A stretch of DNA of 44,505 nucleotides from a virus. This document shows, one piece after another, positions 1-6,880 of this stretch. The translations under genes were made by a program, and so were the position numbers. The notes below the pieces were generated by a model. It ran no database searches, had not been told where the DNA came from, and was given only the letters and a program-made list of their open reading frames with translations. The stretch's first letter is position 1. Every line of letters starts with the position of its first letter. The stretch lies in IMG/VR virus record IMGVR_UViG_3300036806_000124, positions 1-44,505 of that record, one strand, 5' to 3'.

Positions 1-127
1 TCTGGAACGCATTGCCGTTCGAAATCGTGGCCGTACTGTTCAGCGTGCCGCGCGCGATCGGGGCCTGCGCAAAGGCTGATCCCGCAAACAGGATGAAGGC
101 GAAGGTGATGAGCGCTTTGGCGAGTGT
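1..127. repeat. Left copy of 127-bp exact terminal repeat (circular assembly overlap)
   Basis: These 127 bases are identical to positions 44379-44505. An exact overlap of this length at both contig ends is what an assembler with a 127-base k-mer leaves on a circular molecule or on circularly permuted phage DNA. It lies inside a gene that reads smoothly across the junction, which supports artificial linearisation rather than a biological terminal repeat. The unique genome is 44,378 bp. Confidence 0.93.
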
Positions 128-133
128 TATCAC
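1..133 (-). CDS. Signal-peptide protein, 5' part (continues at 44378-44143)
   Basis: This is the beginning of a 122-residue protein cut by the linearisation point; the rest is at 44143-44378. It starts with GTG at 133, five bases after the TAG stop of the gene at 139-354. The first ~24 residues are a clear Sec signal peptide: a Lys near the N-terminus, a hydrophobic run (ITFAFILFAGSA), then an AFA-Q cleavage site. The mature part is small, Thr/Asn/Ser rich, and no family is recognised. It is the first of six consecutive genes with signal peptides. ATG is absent near this point, so GTG is chosen because it gives the complete signal peptide. Confidence 0.8.
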   Translation of the reverse strand, partial: MITLAKALITFAFILFAGSAFAQAPIARGTLNSTATISNGNAFQ

Positions 134-138
134 GGGCG

Positions 139-354
139 CTAACCCGCTATATCGAAGCCAGAGCCGGCCTGTTGTGCGTTTTCGAAGAAACGTTTGAAGG
201 CATCCAACGCCTTGATGACTTCGGCTTTCTTCGGTGTGACGCCATCGAGGACGCGAAACTCGAATTGATCAGTTGTGGCCGATGTGCCGACAGTAAAATC
301 GACGTAGGCCGAACCTTCAACGCCGCGCTTGAGGCTAACGAAATGGCTCGCCAT
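139..354 (-). CDS. Small conserved phage protein, head region
   Basis: A 71-residue protein starting with MASHFVSLKRGVEG. It is mixed alpha/beta with a C-terminal helix (KAEVIKALDAFKRFFENA) and no membrane segment. It lies downstream of the capsid gene in the minus-strand late region, between a 70-residue protein and the signal-peptide gene that starts five bases after its stop. The position suggests a virion or tail-completion role, but I do not recognise a family. Confidence 0.7.
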   Translation of the reverse strand: MASHFVSLKRGVEGSAYVDFTVGTSATTDQFEFRVLDGVTPKKAEVIKALDAFKRFFENAQQAGSGFDIAG

Positions 355-364
355 CCACCGTCTC

Positions 365-577
365 CTATTTCAATCCTGACGAACTCGCCTGCTTGCGCGC
401 GGAAGCGTAGAGGCTATCGAGCGTTGCCAGCCGCGTCACAACGGCCTTGTCATACGAAATCGAGAAATCGCCGCTTGCCGATCCGCCGATAGACGGCGAA
501 TGCCTGTGATCGCTGCCGTCGACCTTGGTGGCAGAGTTCTTATCAGCCGTGACGTTGACGAATGTGTCCTGGGCCAT
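365..577 (-). CDS. Small hypothetical protein, head region
   Basis: A 70-residue protein beginning MAQDTFVNVTADKNSATKV. It is Ser/Asp rich, with a helical C-terminus containing RLATLDSLYASARKQ. It starts four bases after the stop of the 183-residue protein at 581-1132, so it is co-transcribed with the capsid genes. There is no signal peptide and no recognised domain. The tight packing, not any motif, makes this a convincing gene. Confidence 0.7.
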   Translation of the reverse strand: MAQDTFVNVTADKNSATKVDGSDHRHSPSIGGSASGDFSISYDKAVVTRLATLDSLYASARKQASSSGLK

Positions 578-580
578 GCG

Positions 581-1132
581 TCATTCCACATACCAGCACT
601 CGAGCTGGACGATGCCGCCCGTGGTGATGGTGGTCGTGATGTTGATTTGGATGTCGAAGAACCCACCGGGGTCGGACGTAAACGTAGTCACGCCGAGGCC
701 GACAAGAACCGACCAGAGCGGTACGTTCATGTGTGCCAGGGTGAAGGTGCCCTTCAAAGTCCAATCGACGCGGACCTGCGCGACGATCGATTGAGCCGAG
801 CCGAACAGTTTGTTGTTCGCTGCGGTGATCTGCGGAATGGTGCCCTGCAGAGCAGCCGGGGTGCCATCGGTCAGGGAGTCGGAGTGGACGACGTTGAAAT
901 CGGCCGAACCGGCTGTCGCAACGGCGCTGTCAAGAACGAGCTTCTTGACCTTCGCCGTGGTCGGGATGCGGACCATTTTGTAGGTCGAAGTCGTGTCATC
1001 CGAGGAAACCGTGGTGACTTGATCCGCGATGACGCGGACCATGCCCTGTGTAAATTCGCCGATCGTGCCGGCCGAGACCGGGGAGGCATCAGCGTTGGTG
1101 ATCGAAGTGGATTTAAGGTTGTGGCCAGCCAT
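581..1132 (-). CDS. Conserved virion-associated protein following major capsid
   Basis: A 183-residue protein beginning MAGHNLKSTSITNADASPV. It is largely beta-rich, with a central segment (KMVRIPTTAKVKKLVLDS) followed by hydrophobic strands and Thr runs near the C-terminus. Proteins of this size and composition directly after the capsid gene are usual in T7-like phages of alphaproteobacteria, where they are probably head decoration or minor virion proteins. That role is inferred from position. It starts 12 bases after the capsid stop, with a GGGAGA ribosome-binding site upstream. Confidence 0.75.
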   Translation of the reverse strand: MAGHNLKSTSITNADASPVSAGTIGEFTQGMVRVIADQVTTVSSDDTTSTYKMVRIPTTAKVKKLVLDSAVATAGSADFNVVHSDSLTDGTPAALQGTIPQITAANNKLFGSAQSIVAQVRVDWTLKGTFTLAHMNVPLWSVLVGLGVTTFTSDPGGFFDIQINITTTITTGGIVQLECWYVE

Positions 1133-1144
1133 CTGAGTTCTCCC

Positions 1145-2065
1145 TTACGGCGTCACGTCGGCCGCGGCCGAGGTATCGGCACATTGGACTTGCAACAGCC
1201 GGCCCGGCTCGAGGCGGGTCGCGCCTGACGACATGGCCGTGTAGAGCTGATACGGCAGACCAGACAGGTCCTTGCGGCGATCGACGTCGTTCTCGGTATC
1301 CTTCCAGATGCCGAGGTAGGCGCCGGATTTGACGAGCGCGATGTTCGATCGAACGCTCGCGGCGGACGCCAAGCGTTCCGAGTAGCAGATGTCGAAGCCC
1401 ATGAAGCGAACCACTTTGCCATCGACCAGCACGGGGCGGTCGCCGGAGAAGTCGGACGAGACAACCTGCACCTGATTGAGCAGATCGCTTTCGCCCTGTG
1501 AGTTTGTGACCCACGTAAGGGCTTCCTCGTCGACGGGGACCTGCGCCTTGCGGAATACCCGCTTGGCCTCGATCATCTTCGCCACGGTCAGACCGGAAGC
1601 AGCGGCCGATCCGAATGTGCTGGCGATTTGCCACGATGCGGTGACGAAGTTCTCGCCCGACAATGAACCGGCGTCGGTGCCGATCTGCGCCTGTGCAAAG
1701 GCGCAAGCGATGATCCGATCGTCCCACTCGCGCGCTACGGCGGCGGCGGCAACGGATGAATACTGCGAAGTCGGGTCTTGCAGGAGCTTCAACTTATCGA
1801 ACGAGTCGATGAGCTGTGCGGCTTCCTTGTCCACCGGGAAAACCCAGCGGCGGCTAAAGTCGACGTCCTGGCGATTGATCGGTGCAAAGCGGCCCGCAGG
1901 CGCCTGCATCTGGATCGCGCCGATGTATTGGATGGGCGATGCCTGCTTGCCGATGTGGAAACCTTCCATCACGCGGCCGCGGAGCTTCGATTGCGTCTGC
2001 TGCAACTTGAGGTTCAAGATTGCAGAAAATTGCGTGACGTAGAGTTTGGTAAGGTTCTCGGACAT
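1145..2065 (-). CDS. Major capsid protein
   Basis: A protein of about 306 residues that resembles the capsid family common in T7-like phages of proteobacteria. It opens with MSENLTKLYVTQFSA, then the LKLQQTQSKLRG segment typical of this family. The central region has helices and a beta-rich C-terminus (FMGFDICYSERL). Position agrees: portal, Bbp19-like and scaffold genes lie upstream on the same strand. I chose the ATG at 2065 because family members start at MSENL; an in-frame ATG at 2077 would add four residues. Neither start has a strong ribosome-binding site. The 5' flank holds unusual repeats (2108-2201). Confidence 0.88.
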   Translation of the reverse strand: MSENLTKLYVTQFSAILNLKLQQTQSKLRGRVMEGFHIGKQASPIQYIGAIQMQAPAGRFAPINRQDVDFSRRWVFPVDKEAAQLIDSFDKLKLLQDPTSQYSSVAAAAVAREWDDRIIACAFAQAQIGTDAGSLSGENFVTASWQIASTFGSAAASGLTVAKMIEAKRVFRKAQVPVDEEALTWVTNSQGESDLLNQVQVVSSDFSGDRPVLVDGKVVRFMGFDICYSERLASAASVRSNIALVKSGAYLGIWKDTENDVDRRKDLSGLPYQLYTAMSSGATRLEPGRLLQVQCADTSAAADVTP

Positions 2066-2107
2066 GGCCAATCCCATTCGTTCGGTTGAGACGAAAGTTG
2101 CTTGGCG

Positions 2108-2201
2108 TATCCCTTGCGGGGGCCATCAAACCTTCGGCCGTGTCCGATAAACGGGGGCCGTCACTTCGCGATTTTGGCCGTATCCTTGCGGGGGCCTTTG
2201 A
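2108..2201. repeat. Three spaced GGGGGCC repeats upstream of capsid
   Basis: GGGGGCC occurs at 2118-2124, 2153-2159 and 2190-2196, a spacing of 35-37 bp. Copies 1 and 3 share about 17 bases (GTATCC, then TTGCGGGGGCC); copy 2 is more divergent. Copies 2 and 3 are preceded by GGCCGT followed by a GTCC or ATCC. They lie in the 5' flank of the capsid gene. The function is unknown; it could be a leader element or decayed duplicated sequence. Confidence 0.65.
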
Positions 2202-2243
2202 CGCCGCGAACAGTCGGGAGAATACTCAGCGGCGATCTGCTTA

Positions 2244-2254
2244 CAACGCACTCA
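2244..2254 (-). repeat. Late-region element, partial copy (TGAGTGCGTTG)
   Basis: On the minus strand this reads TGAGTGCGTTG, matching 11 bases of the 14-base element found exactly at 6867-6880, 25323-25336 and 37674-37687. It lies about 170 bp upstream of the capsid start on the same strand. Confidence 0.5.
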
Positions 2255-2452
2255 CCCTTTCTTTCGGGCGTGCTTGGACCGGATAGGATTTTGTTTTTGA
2301 CGCTTATCTGCCTGCACAAATTCTTTTCCGACAGATTGCGAAACCCCAACTTTCTTCGCAAATTTTGCAGAATGCGAGACAGCTTCCATAAATCTATGTT
2401 GCTTTGGCGTACTAGATGGCATAATTCACCTCAAATGATTCGAGGAACGCCA

Positions 2453-2986
2453 ATGACGCCGGAACAGGAATTAGCATACCTCGCTGCGTTCATCGACGGA
2501 GAAGGATGGATCACGTTTTGGAAATTTCCTAATCGAAATAAATTTACCAGACAGATTGGATTTACAAATACGAACGAACAACTTTTCCGTTTTATCGTAG
2601 AACTTGCAGAACGTGCGGGGCTCACCTTTTCTATACGCCACGTAAAAATTAAAAATGAAAAACATTCAGATAGATGGAATGCTATGTTACTCGGCGGAAA
2701 GGCCGCATATGCACGATTTGAGTCTATAGTACCTCTTATGCATCCTGATAAAAAAATCAGGCTTAATGCAATCATGGATTGCTACGAGAATTTAGAATTG
2801 AATGGGCGACAGCGTTCTGCACCAATTTACGATGAAAAAGCTCGCGCACGAAGATCAGAAATCTCACGCATGGCGGTAAGAAAACGGTGGGGTTCCCATG
2901 TACCAAAACAACCGAGAATGCGGGCTCTAACTGAGGAACAGAAAGCCCACCGCAACTTGCTTGCGCGTCAAAGACGGATTTCGTAG
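2453..2986 (+). CDS. LAGLIDADG homing endonuclease
   Basis: A 177-residue protein on the strand opposite to its neighbours. Residues 8-19 (LAYLAAFIDGEG) are a LAGLIDADG motif ending in the catalytic acidic residue. The following WITFW strand and the TNTNEQLFRFIVELAERAG segment match the usual beta-helix layout of single-motif enzymes, which act as homodimers. The C-terminal third is Arg/Lys rich. The gene is markedly AT-rich compared with the phage, which suggests acquisition. Start at ATG 2453 is supported by GAGGA eight bases upstream; an ATG at 2435 is the alternative. It is free-standing: no intron boundaries are visible and the capsid gene is intact. Such enzymes cut a specific long site and spread their own gene. 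Confidence 0.85.
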   Translation: MTPEQELAYLAAFIDGEGWITFWKFPNRNKFTRQIGFTNTNEQLFRFIVELAERAGLTFSIRHVKIKNEKHSDRWNAMLLGGKAAYARFESIVPLMHPDKKIRLNAIMDCYENLELNGRQRSAPIYDEKARARRSEISRMAVRKRWGSHVPKQPRMRALTEEQKAHRNLLARQRRIS

Positions 2987-2998
2987 CGCTCCAGGGCA

Positions 2999-3328
2999 TC
3001 AGCCGGCCAATCGTTTGTCCAGCGATGCGTGTGCGAGAATGGACTTAGCCTTTTTCATTTGCTCGATCATTCCGGGATTGTTCATGTCGCCGTGGCGCAG
3101 GCCGCCCATGTATGGATGGCCGCAATACGGCTTGCCGGTGATGACGCATTTATCAGCGGAACACGAAGCGCAACACGAATTGTTCGTGATCCCGGCAAAT
3201 TCGTCGGGCTCCGTCTTGGCCACAACGGGCTTCGGCTTTTGACCCCTGACATTCGCGCGGCGGGTATATTTCCGCTTGGGCTTCGGGGCTTCGGTGATGT
3301 CTGCCTGCGTCGTGTCAGTCATGGTCAT
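2999..3328 (-). CDS. Cysteine-rich small protein between scaffold and capsid
   Basis: A protein of up to 109 residues. The N-terminal third is basic (PKPKRKYTRRANVRG). A cysteine cluster follows (CCASCSADKC, then C-G-H-P) that could bind zinc, and the C-terminus is helical. It begins five bases after... upstream genes of the scaffold operon read in the same direction, so it belongs to the head operon. The start is ATG 3328, with ATG 3322 as an alternative. The function is unknown. The homing endonuclease gene lies just downstream and separates it from the capsid gene. Confidence 0.65.
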   Translation of the reverse strand: MTMTDTTQADITEAPKPKRKYTRRANVRGQKPKPVVAKTEPDEFAGITNNSCCASCSADKCVITGKPYCGHPYMGGLRHGDMNNPGMIEQMKKAKSILAHASLDKRLAG

Positions 3329-3332
3329 ACTC

Positions 3333-4178
3333 CTACGCTGCGGCTGCTATCAGGGTGGTCAATGTGTCAAACTCGCGGCGCTCTTGGACGCCGCCTTTGA
3401 GGAAACGGTCACGCCATGCCGTGTCGGCTTGTAGTTCATCGAGCCGGGACTTCGCGGATTCAACCGTTTTCGGATTGTCTGCACCCTTGCCACCCTCGAC
3501 GAAAGTATCCTCATTCGTCCCGGCGCCAACCTTGCGGAACATTTCCATGATGCGATCGTAGCCAACCACACCCTCCATCGCGGAAACGTCGGCCTCCGAA
3601 ACGCCAAGGCGCTTGGCGCCCTGCATCGCGGTTAACTTGTTGAAATCGAAGTTTGTGCCCCAGCTCTTTTGCAGGTTGGACTTTTGACCGTCGAGCTTGA
3701 CCTTGAGTTCAGCCGCTTCACTTTGGTCCTTGCCCTCCATAAATTTTACTACCGATTGAGCAAAGGCCGTCGCAGCATCCTTTGGGATGTGCTGAGAGAA
3801 TGAAGTCTGACGGATCATGTCCGCGAATGAGTCGTCGATCGCAGCACCGTCCGCAAACTTGACACCGGACAAGTCGTAATCCTTTGCCTCCTTCGGCTTC
3901 CCGAGGCGCGTGTAAACGGTGTTCCATCCGGCCTCATCCTTTGCGTCCTTGGGCAAACGCAACAGTTGATCGGCGGGAACGCCCACGAATTTCTCCGCGT
4001 CACGATGCGCTTTCGCGGCATCCGTGAAGGCGGCGATCGGATCGTCCGATTTCCAGCCCTTGTTCTGCATGTGACCGATCAGGTCGGCATCGAGTTTGCC
4101 CTGATACCAAGGTGTTGCCGGCGCCGTTGTCGTGGTGGTTGTCGTGGTATCTGCCGTCGTGGTCGCAGCGTCAGGCAT
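3333..4178 (-). CDS. Capsid assembly (scaffold) protein
   Basis: A 281-residue, highly charged, helix-rich protein. The N-terminus is a low-complexity Thr/Ala run, then PWYQGKLDADLIGHMQNKGW, a segment seen in scaffold proteins of alphaproteobacterial T7-like phages (dxxxxWxNKGW/DDP pattern). The rest is mostly helical with a small C-terminal domain. It sits between portal and capsid genes, the standard place for a scaffold. It would shape the prohead inside the cell and leave on DNA packaging. The start is ATG 4178, with GGAG six bases upstream; a GTG directly before it is also in frame. It overlaps the upstream gene by 8 bases. Confidence 0.8.
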   Translation of the reverse strand: MPDAATTTADTTTTTTTTAPATPWYQGKLDADLIGHMQNKGWKSDDPIAAFTDAAKAHRDAEKFVGVPADQLLRLPKDAKDEAGWNTVYTRLGKPKEAKDYDLSGVKFADGAAIDDSFADMIRQTSFSQHIPKDAATAFAQSVVKFMEGKDQSEAAELKVKLDGQKSNLQKSWGTNFDFNKLTAMQGAKRLGVSEADVSAMEGVVGYDRIMEMFRKVGAGTNEDTFVEGGKGADNPKTVESAKSRLDELQADTAWRDRFLKGGVQERREFDTLTTLIAAAA

Positions 4179-4452
4179 CACTATCTCCTGCAGGTTTTAG
4201 GCGCGGTCTGCGCAATGCGAGCTCGAGAATGTCTTGATCGGTCAGGTAGAAAAATTGCTGTATGCGAAGCCACACTTCGCGGCGCCCTTCGAAGCGCGCG
4301 TGAATGCGGGGGTCTGGATCGAAACACGGTTCCGCCGCTTTGCAGAATGGCGCAAGATCAGCCAACACCGCCTGTCCGGCCGGCGAGCCGAAAGCCACCC
4401 TGAAAGCCGCGCGAAGTTCATTGTTCTTTGCCTCTACTTCTTCCGGTGTCAC
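4171..4452 (-). CDS. Bbp19-family protein
   Basis: A 93-residue helical protein. The segment FGSPAGQAVLADLA near residues 21-34 and the C-terminal EGRREVWLRIQQFFYL are the hallmark of the Bbp19 family, named after a protein of Bordetella phage BPP-1 and common beside portal genes in podoviruses. The biochemical role is unknown. It overlaps the portal gene stop by 4 bases and the scaffold start by 8, so it is translationally coupled inside the head operon. Confidence 0.82.
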   Translation of the reverse strand: MTPEEVEAKNNELRAAFRVAFGSPAGQAVLADLAPFCKAAEPCFDPDPRIHARFEGRREVWLRIQQFFYLTDQDILELALRRPRLKPAGDSDA

Positions 4453-6215
4453 TGGACCTGTCCGGCCGGCGACGGTTGCTGTTGACCTTGCTGCTGGCCA
4501 CCTGTCATGCCGGCTTTGAATTGTGCGGCATCAGCCTTCTTCATCGCGGCGATATTCGGCAGCGCCTTAAGCTGTTGTTCCTTCTCCATCGCCTGAGCGC
4601 GTGACTTGCGTTTCTGCGCGATTGCTTCGGGGCTCGCGGTCCAGCGAACCGGGGCGCCCTGAATGTCGGCTATTTCCGGCATCGCGGTATCAAAATCGGC
4701 CCAATCCAAATGGCTGGGGTCCTGAGTGATCGCGACGACTTCCTTCGATGTTTCCACGGCGCGCATGAAGCCGGACGCCTGACCGGCCCGCTGGGTCCGC
4801 GCGAGCGGCGAGGTATAGACCGTGCGATATTCGCCGCGTGCTTCCTGCAGCCGCGGCGGCATCGGCGGCAAAAGCCCTTGGTCGGCAAGCACGTCGAGTT
4901 CGCGGTCGATCATCGGGCCGAGGTATTCCGATTGCTGGCGGCCGAGCGTCGGGCCAATCAGAATTCCCTTCTGATTAACGATTTCCGTGACCTGGGTGGC
5001 GGTCAAAACCTTTTCATCGAGGATCAGACGGAACAGGCTTTCAAGGAACGCATCGCGAATGAGTTCCTTTTCCATGTCCATCATTTTTTCGTTGGTCTGG
5101 ATATTCCCGGTCGGCAGCACCCCGACTAGCGCCTTGCCGTCCATGTTCATGCCGCCTGGATTGAGAGCCCCAGGCCGCAGGTTGAAATTCGTAAGGCCGT
5201 CGTCGGTCGTGAGCAAAACAGGGTCAGCGGCGCGGTGGCCCTGCTTGAGGAACGTCGTCTTTTGCGCGTTGAGCGTCTTGAGTGACGGCAGGACCATTGC
5301 GGCCGGGCCGCGCGCATAGACCTCGCCAGGCGCCATTTCGTAGCGCATCGGCGCAAGCGGCAGGCAGCGATACCCGCCTTCCGGCGCCATCAGGCACTGG
5401 CCATCGACCGAAACATAGTAGGAGCCAAACGGCATCCGGCGCGCGTCATAGCGGCCTGGGTCGTAATCATCGCGCGGACGCACGCAATGCAGGAACGTGT
5501 AGAGCCACTGACTATGACTTTGCAGCGGGGAAATCAAATTCGCCGGCAGGTTTTCCTTGCCCCACTTTTGCGCAGCCTGGGCCGCCGTGAGTTTCATCCA
5601 GCGCACGAAACCATCGACCATGCCTTGATGATTTTCGCGCCAGAATATCTCCCCGAATGGCAGCGACTTGTACCGGATGCCGCGGGCGCCATGCGCAAGC
5701 CTGCTATCGAGGGCATCAATGAACATGCCGCCGTTGCCGAAGGCGCCGAGCTCCTGATAGTTGTTCTGGTTCTGCGACGTGAAGTTCGCCAATGGCGCAT
5801 AGCGGTATTTGAACAGGATGCGGGTCACTTCATCAAAATAAAGCCGCGTGAGCCGATCTTTCATCACGTAGTCGCTATCTGCTTTCAGTTCATGCCACTG
5901 CATGTTGCGCGGCGTGAGCATGGAGTCGCAAATCGCGCCGAAACGCGATAGGGCCATCATGCCGGTCGCGTCGATCTGCGATTGTGTTTTCTTGGTGCCG
6001 GGCCAGTTGATCGAGCCGTAAAAAAACGTGTTGCGTGAGTTGGGGCGGATTAACTCGCTGATTTCTTCGCATTGCAGCGCATATGTGTTGCGCCACGTCG
6101 TCATCTGCGAAAATTCCTGCATGATGTCGCGGACGATAGTCGCCTCGCGGTCAGACACCTGCCGCGTTCGCCCCGATGGTGCGGGCGTGTCAGTGGAGAA
6201 CAAGGCGTCGGGCAT
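4449..6215 (-). CDS. Portal protein (T7-type head-tail connector)
   Basis: A 588-residue protein of the head-to-tail connecting family (T7 gp8 type), which forms the ring at the unique capsid vertex through which DNA is packaged and ejected. Supporting features are the length, the N-terminal helical region followed by WHELKADSD and RFGAICDSMLTPRNMQW, and the late QARGEYRTVYTSPLAR region. The C-terminal tail is rich in Gln, Gly and Lys, as usual. It starts with ATG 6215, overlapping the previous gene by 26 bases. The position between terminase and scaffold fits. Confidence 0.92.
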   Translation of the reverse strand: MPDALFSTDTPAPSGRTRQVSDREATIVRDIMQEFSQMTTWRNTYALQCEEISELIRPNSRNTFFYGSINWPGTKKTQSQIDATGMMALSRFGAICDSMLTPRNMQWHELKADSDYVMKDRLTRLYFDEVTRILFKYRYAPLANFTSQNQNNYQELGAFGNGGMFIDALDSRLAHGARGIRYKSLPFGEIFWRENHQGMVDGFVRWMKLTAAQAAQKWGKENLPANLISPLQSHSQWLYTFLHCVRPRDDYDPGRYDARRMPFGSYYVSVDGQCLMAPEGGYRCLPLAPMRYEMAPGEVYARGPAAMVLPSLKTLNAQKTTFLKQGHRAADPVLLTTDDGLTNFNLRPGALNPGGMNMDGKALVGVLPTGNIQTNEKMMDMEKELIRDAFLESLFRLILDEKVLTATQVTEIVNQKGILIGPTLGRQQSEYLGPMIDRELDVLADQGLLPPMPPRLQEARGEYRTVYTSPLARTQRAGQASGFMRAVETSKEVVAITQDPSHLDWADFDTAMPEIADIQGAPVRWTASPEAIAQKRKSRAQAMEKEQQLKALPNIAAMKKADAAQFKAGMTGGQQQGQQQPSPAGQVQ

Positions 6216-6687
6216 CGGGGTCTTTCGGGTCCATCAGCGGATCGAGACGTCGATCGGCCACAACCCATCGCTTGACCGAGTGAAACAATTCCTGCCGGTC
6301 AGCGTCGTTCAATCGCAAATCATCGGACAACCGGCGAAACTCGCTTTGCATGTGCAGTTCGTCGCGAAAGATCACGGTGTCCTTTTCGATCTTGCCGTCG
6401 CGCGTCACCATGTCGGCGACGATCGTGCCGGTCTTGTCGACCTTTGCTGCGGTGCAAAGGAATGGCGCGGTGATGCTTTCGAAACCGGGAAACACCGCGC
6501 GCAGCATTACCGGCATTCCATCGTCGAAATTGTGGGAGAGGACCGAGAGGACCACCATTCCCAGCGCCGTATGTCGGGTATGGGCGAGCGCGCGGCCCTG
6601 CCACATATCGCGGAGTTCCTGCGCGTGGCGCTCAGGCGTGAGCTCAAGCACGGAACAGGCCGAGCATTTGTGCGGCGCCGAGTCCAA
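6190..6687 (-). CDS. Conserved protein between terminase and portal
   Basis: A protein of about 165 residues with a TTG start at 6687. The beta-rich middle (VLSHNFDDGMPVMLRAVFPG, then KIEKDTVIFRDELHMQSEFRRL) ends in a C-terminal helical stretch. Similar proteins occur just upstream of the portal gene in T7-like phages of Hyphomicrobiales, but no function is known to me. The start is uncertain: TTG gives the full frame with only a weak upstream purine run, and no suitable ATG is present near the N-terminus. It overlaps both neighbours. Confidence 0.65.
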   Translation of the reverse strand: MDSAPHKCSACSVLELTPERHAQELRDMWQGRALAHTRHTALGMVVLSVLSHNFDDGMPVMLRAVFPGFESITAPFLCTAAKVDKTGTIVADMVTRDGKIEKDTVIFRDELHMQSEFRRLSDDLRLNDADRQELFHSVKRWVVADRRLDPLMDPKDPDARRLVLH

Positions 6688-6835
6688 ACGAGTTTGATCC
6701 CGTTTGATCGAGCCCTTGCGCCATCAGCTTTTTCTTTTTCTTCAACTCGTCCTCGTCGGTGTCGACCTGCTGACTGAGCAGGTTCCCGTCACCCAGGCCG
6801 AGATCGAGCGAGGCTGGCGAATAGGCTTGAGGCAT
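6644..6835 (-). CDS. Small phage protein after large terminase
   Basis: A 63-residue protein beginning MPQAYSPASLDLGLGDGNLL, followed by a charged helix (DTDEDELKKKKKL) and a Gly-rich C-terminus. Proteins of this style are common next to the portal in this phage type. The ATG at 6835 is favoured on family resemblance. A TTG at 6871 would add 12 residues and lies within the repeated element at 6867-6880, so the element could instead be part of the coding start. Confidence 0.65.
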   Translation of the reverse strand: MPQAYSPASLDLGLGDGNLLSQQVDTDEDELKKKKKLMAQGLDQTGSNSFGLGAAQMLGLFRA

Positions 6836-6866
6836 GGCGGGGAAAATGCGCGCGGCGAGAACGCCC

Positions 6867-6880
6867 AGCAACGCACTCAG
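6867..6880 (-). repeat. Late-region element CTGAGTGCGTTGCT, copy 1
   Basis: An exact 14-base match to 25323-25336 and 37674-37687, read on the coding (minus) strand. Here it contains the TGA stop of the large terminase and ends 31 bases before the ATG of the next gene. Confidence 0.65.

Larger units (their letters stand above)
2078..2452. other. 375-bp intergenic region upstream of capsid
   Basis: No convincing gene. On the capsid side it has three GGGGGCC-centred repeats (2108-2201) and one copy of the late-region element (2244-2254). From about 2280 onwards the composition becomes clearly AT-rich and matches the homing endonuclease gene that follows, so the right half probably arrived with that gene. 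A weak plus-strand promoter is possible around TTGCAG (2365-2370) and TAAATC (2389-2394), but this is a guess. Short open frames on both strands here look like chance. Confidence 0.6.

Noticed and set aside
2161-2361. Minus-strand frame upstream of capsid with a GPRKDTAKIAK end
   Set aside because: The peptide repeats come from the GGGGGCC DNA repeats, and no ribosome-binding site or conserved domain is seen.
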